In this document: positions 56,868-64,000 of the stretch, piece after piece
Position numbering within the stretch: the stretch's first letter is position 1
Layout of the letters: every line of letters starts with the position of its first letter
Assembly (NCBI GenBank): GCA_031082005.1
Contig: JAVHLR010000001.1
Span: forward strand, 1,121,251-1,185,250
Reading direction: 5' to 3'
Source of the DNA: Patescibacteria group bacterium
Lineage (GTDB): Bacteria > Patescibacteriota > Patescibacteriia > 2-12-FULL-60-25
DNA: 64,000 bases
Notes under the pieces: model-generated
Databases searched by the model: none
What the model was told of the DNA's origin: nothing
What the model saw: only the letters and a program-made list of their open reading frames with translations
Position numbers and translations under genes: made by a program

Positions 56868-58361
56868 CTATTTTTCACCGACAGCTTTTTCCACAAGGCT
56901 CAACGCAGAATCAGACTGCTTGGACAGTAGCCGCGCCATTTGGAGAAGGCAGAGATACGTCGCCGCCATCAGATAAAAATCCAAATTTTCGACTTTAAGA
57001 TCCAGCCAAGGCAACAATCGGCTATAATCCGAAATTTTTATGATGAACCCCGCCATACCCTGCGCTGGCGCGACGATAAACGCATATCCCGGGAGGCTCC
57101 CATACGATGCCGCGATAGCTCCGAACAGCATCAACCAAGGCACAAACGGCAAGACAATCGCGTTCGTGATTATTCCCAACAACGTCATCCGACCGAAAGC
57201 CCAAGCCAGGTACGGCAGAGTCATGATCGTCGCACCCAAAGTGACCGCCACGCTTTCGCGCAAACCCAATACTTCCGGTATCCAGTGCAAGCGCTTTTCC
57301 AAAAGAGGCGACCAAACCATCAAACCCAAAGTCGCCAAGAACGATAAGGCGAACCCCGCGTCAAAACACAGCAACCACGGATTGAGCAGATTGAGTGCGC
57401 AAGCAGCGACCAACAATATTCTCCAGACAGAAGGCAGCCGTCCACACGCTCGTGCCGATATCACCAACCAACCCATCAAGGCAGCACGTAAGACAGAAGC
57501 CGAAAAACCCACGAACACCACAAAAGCTGCTATGCCCACAGTCACGAACCAAAACGCTCGTCGACGATCCACTCCGAGCGATAATACGACTGCCATGATT
57601 ACGCTGACCACGATAGTGACATTGGAACCGGAGACGGCGATGATATGCATCAAGCCAGCGCTGCGAAAATTCTCCAACCGTTCCGCCGAAAACGACTGTT
57701 CGCCATACAGCACGCCAGCGGTCAGTGCAGCCTCATCTCGTCCCATGGTCGAGTTTATCCGTGCAGTCAGCATCTGACGCCAGACGCCGAACATCATCTG
57801 GATATATCGCCGCTTGTCCGTACCTATGCGCTGTAAATCCCAAACATCAGAGCATTGGGCAAACACGCCCTTCCGCGCTTCGTAAACGCGTTGATCGATG
57901 TTCGACGGAAAAGTAGCCACGGGACGTAATCTACAGCCGAACTCCAACATCTCTCCGACCCGAAATCCCGCCCTGCCTTTCAGATGCAGCCTGGAACCTT
58001 GTCCCCGCACATCTCTTTCGGCAACCCGCCGTACATCCACGATCAGATCCCCTTGATTGACCGCCACTACCGTCCCTGTAACCGCAACCTCTTGTCCCAT
58101 CCAATACACCAATCCGTGCTTGTCGTCAGGCAAACTCACATCAAAACGCCAAAACCCGATAAAAAATGCCGATACAAACAAAAACACCAACCGAATCTTT
58201 CCTCGGCTCAAAGCCGCCATCAGTATGACCGTCAACGCGACAAAAACCGACCAAGCGAACTTTTCAAACGCAAATCCGGAGTGCACAGCCACGCCAAGCA
58301 AGAACGAACTCAACAATAGGCCGCTTAAACGATTGCGCTCAAAAAAATGTGATAGCCCCAT
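56868..58361 (-). CDS. comEC: ComEC/Rec2-type DNA uptake channel protein
   Basis: GLMHIIAVSGSNVTIVVSVIM competence motif; multi-pass membrane protein. Confidence 0.9.
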   Translation of the reverse strand: MGLSHFFERNRLSGLLLSSFLLGVAVHSGFAFEKFAWSVFVALTVILMAALSRGKIRLVFLFVSAFFIGFWRFDVSLPDDKHGLVYWMGQEVAVTGTVVAVNQGDLIVDVRRVAERDVRGQGSRLHLKGRAGFRVGEMLEFGCRLRPVATFPSNIDQRVYEARKGVFAQCSDVWDLQRIGTDKRRYIQMMFGVWRQMLTARINSTMGRDEAALTAGVLYGEQSFSAERLENFRSAGLMHIIAVSGSNVTIVVSVIMAVVLSLGVDRRRAFWFVTVGIAAFVVFVGFSASVLRAALMGWLVISARACGRLPSVWRILLVAACALNLLNPWLLCFDAGFALSFLATLGLMVWSPLLEKRLHWIPEVLGLRESVAVTLGATIMTLPYLAWAFGRMTLLGIITNAIVLPFVPWLMLFGAIAASYGSLPGYAFIVAPAQGMAGFIIKISDYSRLLPWLDLKVENLDFYLMAATYLCLLQMARLLSKQSDSALSLVEKAVGEK

Positions 58362-58408
58362 ATTCCAGAGCTACCACATCTACGTTTTTTATTTAACTCC
58401 CCAGCCAA

Positions 58409-59695
58409 TCATCCTCTCCCGATCCTCAAATACCTGAATCCACAACCTTCAGCCGCCGCTTGGTCAAGCAGATTACGCGCATCCATGATCAGATTGCCCG
58501 CCATGGATTGCTTAAGTCTCTCCAAATCCAAAGTCCTGAATTCTTCCCATTCCGTAGCGATCACGATTGCAAGCGCTCCTTCTGCCGCCTCGAATATCGA
58601 CGCAGCGTGCGGTACATCAAACCCATGAGACGATAACACCACTCTCGCTTCCGGATCATAGACCGTGACATCAGCACCCCGTTCCACGCAATGACGGATG
58701 ATGTCTATCGCCGGAGATTCACGCGTATCGTCCGTATTACCCTTGAACGCAACACCGAATATGCCTATTTTCTTGCCTCGTAAATCTCCCAGTTCCGTCT
58801 CCAGACGCGAGACTACCCGCGACCGAGCCAATTTATTCATCGCCAAGGCAGCGTTGACTACCGGCATAGGATGCCCTTTTTCTTCACCCAGCTTCAAAAA
58901 GGCTTTGACATCTTTGGGGAAGCAACTTCCGCCCCAACCGGGGCCTGCCTTCAAAAACTCTTTCCCGATCCGAGGGTCGCTCCCCATCCCGGTCGCCACA
59001 GCATCCACATCCGCTCCAACAGCCTCACACAGATGCGCGACTTCGTTGATGAAACTGATTTTAGTGGCCAAAAATGCGTTCGAGGCGTATTTGGTCAGCT
59101 CTGCGCTGCGTTCGTCCATCACGATCTTCGGACAATCGATGTGTGCGTACAGCCTCCGCATCACATCCGCTGCCCGCTCCGAACCCGTGCCGATGACTAT
59201 CCTCGCGGGCTTCAAAAAATCGAACACCGCGTGACCCTCGCGCAAAAATTCAGGGTTGGATACCACGTCAAAATCCGTATCCGTGACTTGACGCATCAAC
59301 TCCGCGACGCGTTCTGATGTACCGACCGGGACCGTGCTTTTGTCGGCTATCACTGCATATCCGGATAGGTGTTCTCCGATCATCCTGGCGGCTGCATCTA
59401 CATAGCTCATGTCCACGGAGCCATCAGGCGCCGAAGGCGTACCGACCGCGATGGAAATCACTTCAGCCCCCGGAACCCCGACAGAAAAAGAAGTCGTGAA
59501 CTTCAACCTTCCGGCTTGGTAATTGCGTTTCACCAGCTCCTCAAGACCAGGCTCGTAAATCGGCATCACGCCGTTCTCAAGCTTGGAGATCTTCTCGGCA
59601 TCCGTATCGATACACACTACTTCGTGCCCCAAGTCGGCCAGGCAAGCGCCTGACACTAACCCGACATATCCCGTTCCGATGATTGCGACTTTCAT
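58409..59695 (-). CDS. UDP-glucose 6-dehydrogenase
   Basis: MKVAIIGTGYVGLVSGACLADLGHEVVCIDTD, GPGWGGSCFPKDVKAF. Confidence 0.97.
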   Translation of the reverse strand: MKVAIIGTGYVGLVSGACLADLGHEVVCIDTDAEKISKLENGVMPIYEPGLEELVKRNYQAGRLKFTTSFSVGVPGAEVISIAVGTPSAPDGSVDMSYVDAAARMIGEHLSGYAVIADKSTVPVGTSERVAELMRQVTDTDFDVVSNPEFLREGHAVFDFLKPARIVIGTGSERAADVMRRLYAHIDCPKIVMDERSAELTKYASNAFLATKISFINEVAHLCEAVGADVDAVATGMGSDPRIGKEFLKAGPGWGGSCFPKDVKAFLKLGEEKGHPMPVVNAALAMNKLARSRVVSRLETELGDLRGKKIGIFGVAFKGNTDDTRESPAIDIIRHCVERGADVTVYDPEARVVLSSHGFDVPHAASIFEAAEGALAIVIATEWEEFRTLDLERLKQSMAGNLIMDARNLLDQAAAEGCGFRYLRIGRG

Positions 59696-59698
59696 AGT

Positions 59699-60115
59699 TC
59701 AACGTTGGTTCTTTCTGCTGATTTTCACGGCCGCCAAAAAAAATTCGCGCATGACTTCCGGGGTAAAATGACGCGTCCTGGGCGGAATGCCGGAAGCGAT
59801 GGACTCTTCCACTTCAGCCAGCTCCTGCATGTATGCAGGCACTTCATTTTTCTTCAGCTTTGGGAACTTTTCTTTTATAAATCCTGCGTTCGAGATGCGA
59901 TACGCCTTCTTTTCGAACGGAGCTTCGCACGTCCGCATATCTTGACACAGGCTACGTAGCTCGCTCAATTCCGCTTCAGCCCAAACGACTTCACCCGGTC
60001 CTTCATCCTCTTCATCCTCGATCCCGCTGGCAAAGCCGATATTAATCTCCTCCGGCACGACATCGACCGCTTTCTTCTTTCCTGCTTTTGGCATTTCACC
60101 AGACATTCCGAACAT
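59699..60115 (-). CDS. Hypothetical protein (138 aa)
   Basis: Compact ORF between ugd-like gene and leuS on the same strand. Confidence 0.5.
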   Translation of the reverse strand: MFGMSGEMPKAGKKKAVDVVPEEINIGFASGIEDEEDEGPGEVVWAEAELSELRSLCQDMRTCEAPFEKKAYRISNAGFIKEKFPKLKKNEVPAYMQELAEVEESIASGIPPRTRHFTPEVMREFFLAAVKISRKNQR

Positions 60116-60120
60116 ATTTT

Positions 60121-62709
60121 TTAGACCGAGATGCTCACCAACCTACCTTTTACATATACAATCTTCTGCGGCTCCTTGCCCACAAGGAAAGCCTGCACCT
60201 TTTCAGAAGCCAAGGCGATAGCTTTCGCCTCCTCTTCCGAGATATCCGCCGACACTTCCATCTTATCGCGCACCTTTCCGTTCACCTGCACCACCATCTC
60301 GAACGTCGCAGACATGCATTTGGCTGGATCGTATTGCGGCCACGGTTCTCGATGGATCGAAGTCGTGTGACCCAATTTATGCCACAGCTCATCAGACAGA
60401 TGCGGAGCGAAGGGCGCGAAAATTTTCAAGAACCCTTCAGACATTTCTTTTGGCATAAAATCCGCCGTTGTTCCGAACTTCTCGAATGCCTTATTGGACA
60501 AAATCATCAACGCGGAAACAGCTGTATTGAATTTCATCCCTTCGATGTCGTTTGAGACCTTCTTTACCGTTTGGTTATACAAGACCACCAAGTCTTCATC
60601 TGTCTTTTCCGGGGAGATGAAATAGTTTTTCTCAATAGCTGAATCATACGAAACAAAAATCTTCTCCAAAAACCGCTTCACTCCCTCAATCCCATGCGTA
60701 TCCCAAGGCGCATCCTGGTCGAAAGGCCCAATGAACATCTGATAGACGCGGAACACGTCCGCGCCGTATTCTTTGACCACGTCATCCGGATTCACGACAT
60801 TACCTTTAGATTTGGACATTTTAATGCCGCCTTCACCCAAAATTAGCGCATGCGAGCGACGTTTAGCATATGGTTCTGAACTGCATTCGTGAGGTACAAG
60901 ACCCAAATCCCACATGAACTTATACCAAAAGCGTGAATACAAAAGATGCAGAGTAGTATGCTCCATACCTCCGTTATACAGATCCACGGGCATCCAGAAT
61001 TTCAATTTCTCCGGATCCGCGAAAGCCTTATCGTTATGCGGATCGCAATAGCGCATGAAATACCACGATGAGCCCGCCCAGTTCGGCATCGTATCCGTCT
61101 CGCGTTCCGCCGAGCCGCCGCACTGCGGACAGGTCGTCTCGACCCAATCGCGAATCGCAGCCAACGGAGATTCTCCGGTATCCGACGGTTCATATTTTTC
61201 CACGTCCGGCAAAGTCACAGGCAGTTGGTCTTCTGGAATCGGCACCCAGCCGCACTTCTGGCACTTCACCAACGGGATCGGTTCGCCCCAATAACGCTGA
61301 CGCGAAAACACCCAATCCCGCAATTTGTAGGTTATAGCTCCGCGTCCACAACCGTTCTGCGCCAACCACTCGATCATCTTAGCCTTCGCCTCATCTGTCG
61401 CTAAACCGTTCAAGATCCCCGAATTGAAAGCTACCCCTAGACTCGTAAAAGGCAAACCACGTGTCTCATCTCCTTCTGCCGCCGCGACTACCTGGACGAT
61501 AGGCAAACCGAACTTCTGCGCGAACTCGAAATCGCGTTCATCGTGCGCCGGTACGGCCATGATCGCCCCTGTCCCATATCCGGCCAAGACATAATCCGCG
61601 ATCCATACCGGGATCTTCTCGTTATTCGCCGGATTGATCGCCATCAAGCCCTTCAGGGCGACACCTGTCTTCTCTTTATTCTCCTGACGCTGCAGTTCGC
61701 TCATCCCTCTGGCTTGGGTCTTATACGTCTCGACCTCTGTCACGTTCTCGATCAAACCGCCCTCAATCCATCGCGCCACCATCTCGTGTTCCGGCGCCAA
61801 CACCATGTATGTCGCTCCGAACAATGTATCAGGGCGAGTAGTAAAGACCGCTAGCTTGTCAGGCAACAGACCTGAACCTGCCGTTACGTCAAAATCCACA
61901 TACGCCCCCTCGCTCCGACCGATCCAATTGATCTGCTGGGCTTTTATCTTTTCCAGGTAATCCACTCCAACCAAATCGTCCAGCAGACGTTGCGCATAGG
62001 CGGTGATGCGTATCATCCACTGCTCCTTAGTCCGCTGTTCCACGGTCGTGCCGCATCTTTCGCACACTCCGCCGATCGCCTCTTCATTCGCTAACCCTAT
62101 TTTGCAGCTCGGACACCAGTTGATTTTCGTCGCAGTCTTGAAAGCCATGCGCTTTTCATCGCGAAATCGTTTCGTAGCCTCTTCTCCCTGCTCCGCGACA
62201 GACTGTGGGATAGCCAACAGGTCTATCGGCTTCGCACGGCCCTCCACGGCATCAAAATATGAACCGTAAAATTTGAGGAACATCCACTGTGTCCACTTAT
62301 AATATTCCGGATCAGTCGTATTTATCTCGCGCGACCAATCAAAACCGATACCGAGAGACTTTATTTGACGCGTAAAGTTCGCCACGTTCTTGGCCGTCGC
62401 ATCAGCCGGTCTAATCTTGTGTTTGATCGCAAAATTCTCGGTCGGCAAACCAAAAGCATCCCAACCGATCGGGTACAGCACATCCTTTCCCTCCATCCGC
62501 TTCTTCCGCGTCATCAGATCAATAGCGATATATGAGCGAGGATGCCCTACATGCAATCCTTCGCCAGACGGATACGGGAACTCGATCAGGCCATAAAACT
62601 TTTTCGATTTTTCCGCCGCAGGCAAATCTTCCGCCCGATACGTCCCCTCTTTGTCCCAATGCTCCTGCCACTTTTTCTCTATCTCTTGGAATGGATATAT
62701 TGATGCCAT
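60121..62709 (-). CDS. leuS: Leucyl-tRNA synthetase
   Basis: FPYPSGEGLHVGHPRSYIAIDL and KMSKSKGNVVNPDDVV; internal start MASIYPFQEIEKKW chosen. Confidence 0.97.
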   Translation of the reverse strand: MASIYPFQEIEKKWQEHWDKEGTYRAEDLPAAEKSKKFYGLIEFPYPSGEGLHVGHPRSYIAIDLMTRKKRMEGKDVLYPIGWDAFGLPTENFAIKHKIRPADATAKNVANFTRQIKSLGIGFDWSREINTTDPEYYKWTQWMFLKFYGSYFDAVEGRAKPIDLLAIPQSVAEQGEEATKRFRDEKRMAFKTATKINWCPSCKIGLANEEAIGGVCERCGTTVEQRTKEQWMIRITAYAQRLLDDLVGVDYLEKIKAQQINWIGRSEGAYVDFDVTAGSGLLPDKLAVFTTRPDTLFGATYMVLAPEHEMVARWIEGGLIENVTEVETYKTQARGMSELQRQENKEKTGVALKGLMAINPANNEKIPVWIADYVLAGYGTGAIMAVPAHDERDFEFAQKFGLPIVQVVAAAEGDETRGLPFTSLGVAFNSGILNGLATDEAKAKMIEWLAQNGCGRGAITYKLRDWVFSRQRYWGEPIPLVKCQKCGWVPIPEDQLPVTLPDVEKYEPSDTGESPLAAIRDWVETTCPQCGGSAERETDTMPNWAGSSWYFMRYCDPHNDKAFADPEKLKFWMPVDLYNGGMEHTTLHLLYSRFWYKFMWDLGLVPHECSSEPYAKRRSHALILGEGGIKMSKSKGNVVNPDDVVKEYGADVFRVYQMFIGPFDQDAPWDTHGIEGVKRFLEKIFVSYDSAIEKNYFISPEKTDEDLVVLYNQTVKKVSNDIEGMKFNTAVSALMILSNKAFEKFGTTADFMPKEMSEGFLKIFAPFAPHLSDELWHKLGHTTSIHREPWPQYDPAKCMSATFEMVVQVNGKVRDKMEVSADISEEEAKAIALASEKVQAFLVGKEPQKIVYVKGRLVSISV

Positions 62710-62867
62710 AGCGCTAACTACGCTATCAATTCGGGGGGAAATATTCAAATCGAAAAACCGCACTCCAATGTATCCCAATGCTCGAAGCTCGAACTGCGGT
62801 CAAAATAGTATTCAACCCAGCCGCTACTGCTGACTGGAGACAACCGCTTCGCGGTATTAACGAACAA

Positions 62868-62911
62868 GACCGTGCATATCAACTCCAGAGATGGAGACGA
62901 GATGCACGGTC
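62868..62911. other. Intergenic hairpin
   Basis: GACCGTGCAT...CTCC...GGAG...ATGCACGGTC. Confidence 0.7.
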
Positions 62912-62984
62912 ATGCCCTTACTGCGATAAGGGTTAATGAAAAGGGTTAAGTAAGAAGGAACGAGAAGTTGAGTGACAAGGACTG

Positions 62985-63992
62985 TCACTCTGGGAGGACG
63001 AAGGAAGCAGACCCGTAGCCGGAGGTCGGAGCAGTCGGCGAGACGCTGTCGAACTTCGGTCTGTCGTCGTTCCAGTTGAAGCACGGGGCGCCATGGAAAT
63101 CCCCGCCAGCCCTCGGAGCCCGAGCCCGCTCTGTTCCGAGGCAGCCCATAGCGAGAGTCCCCTTAGCGATACGACCGGGATTGCCGACGATCAGGCACGC
63201 TGCCATGAAACACGGCATTCCGAACTCACGTGGGCGAGCGCCGATGTGGCCTCGGGCGGCACGGACGCTATATCCAGCGTAGAGTGCGCCGGACTGCACA
63301 GGGAGGACATGAAAATCGCCAGGCGTCCTAGCTGCGTCCTCCGCAAGGGCACAAGCCGTCGCATAGAAGAGCCGGTGACGCTCCGGTCCGACGCGTCCAT
63401 GGGTCCAGTCGTAAAAGTCGGGGACGACCTCCTTGAGTACTCCGAGGAGGTACAACATCGCTTTGTTGATGTCACCCCAACCTCTCTTGCCGGAGACAAG
63501 GCTCGCGAGTCGGTCGAGCTTGGGGAAGGTCAGGAGTCCCTCCATGCCCTCGGGCAAAAGGATGCGAGAATTGTTTCTCGGCGCGGCGCGATAGCCGCCC
63601 TCGTGTTCGGCCGAACGGTCGGCCACCAGGTAGCGATCGAGGAGCGACTCGACATGCGATGCATCGAGGCCTTTGAAGTGAGGCGTAAGGAGCAGCAACT
63701 GGGCGAGCACGCCGTTGCGCTTCCAGCCCGGCGGGTACTGCCAGTACGGCGCCTTGGCACGCTCGTCCCAAAAGTCACCGCGGTACTGCGATGGCGGCTG
63801 TATCGCGAGCTCAATGGCAGCTCTCTCGACCTCCTCGACACCACGTTGCTCACGTATGTACGCAATCAGGCGCTTGGCGTTTTCGCCCTTGCGCACCCAG
63901 GCTGCGTCCTCGTCGGTGCCACCCGCATGGGAAATGGCGGCATTCGTCGATCCCAACACATCACCGTCAATCTTCTTCCAAGGCTTGGCCAT
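62985..63992 (-). CDS. Orphan hypothetical protein (335 aa)
   Basis: Long ORF with signs of a soluble protein; no family recognised. Confidence 0.6.
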   Translation of the reverse strand: MAKPWKKIDGDVLGSTNAAISHAGGTDEDAAWVRKGENAKRLIAYIREQRGVEEVERAAIELAIQPPSQYRGDFWDERAKAPYWQYPPGWKRNGVLAQLLLLTPHFKGLDASHVESLLDRYLVADRSAEHEGGYRAAPRNNSRILLPEGMEGLLTFPKLDRLASLVSGKRGWGDINKAMLYLLGVLKEVVPDFYDWTHGRVGPERHRLFYATACALAEDAARTPGDFHVLPVQSGALYAGYSVRAARGHIGARPREFGMPCFMAACLIVGNPGRIAKGTLAMGCLGTERARAPRAGGDFHGAPCFNWNDDRPKFDSVSPTAPTSGYGSASFVLPE

Positions 63993-64000
63993 AATGGCTC

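Noticed and set aside
1-64000. CRISPR arrays, tRNA/rRNA genes, transposase or integrase genes
   Set aside because: No regularly spaced direct repeats, no convincing tRNA/rRNA sequences, and no recognisable mobile-element ORFs were seen by eye

Overview
The window looks like chromosomal DNA from a reduced-genome bacterium, probably a Candidate Phyla Radiation/Patescibacteria member (inference from gene content and the giant Cys-rich secreted protein). Most genes are on the minus strand and are housekeeping: groES (cut by the window edge), yidC, nusA, hsp20, a vanW-like gene, a short SMC, gyrA, ruvC, yebC, rpoC, rpoB, ftsK, recA, comEC, a UDP-glucose dehydrogenase and leuS. A plus-strand run carries rbfA, a DHH phosphoesterase and clpP. 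Between these blocks sit isolated plus-strand orphan genes, several with their own TTGACA-N17 promoter and intrinsic terminator. The most interesting signals are: (1) a dispersed palindromic element with a conserved core and unrelated but self-complementary arms at 5.6, 23.9 and 49.2 kb; (2) an orphan plus-strand locus at 43.8-49.1 kb between rpoB and a RodZ-like gene, with an attenuator-like leader, several hairpins and unrecognised proteins; (3) two promoter-to-terminator rod-shaped ncRNA candidates at 21.2 and 48.9 kb, with 6S-like architecture; (4) an orphan protein resembling a sigma-54 activator AAA+ domain without its catalytic motifs; (5) a 3685-aa Cys-rich secreted protein; (6) CIRCE sites at groES and, imperfectly, at clpP; (7) a GTTC-N7-GTTC box at recA. 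All assignments come from reading the sequence by eye; no database search was run.
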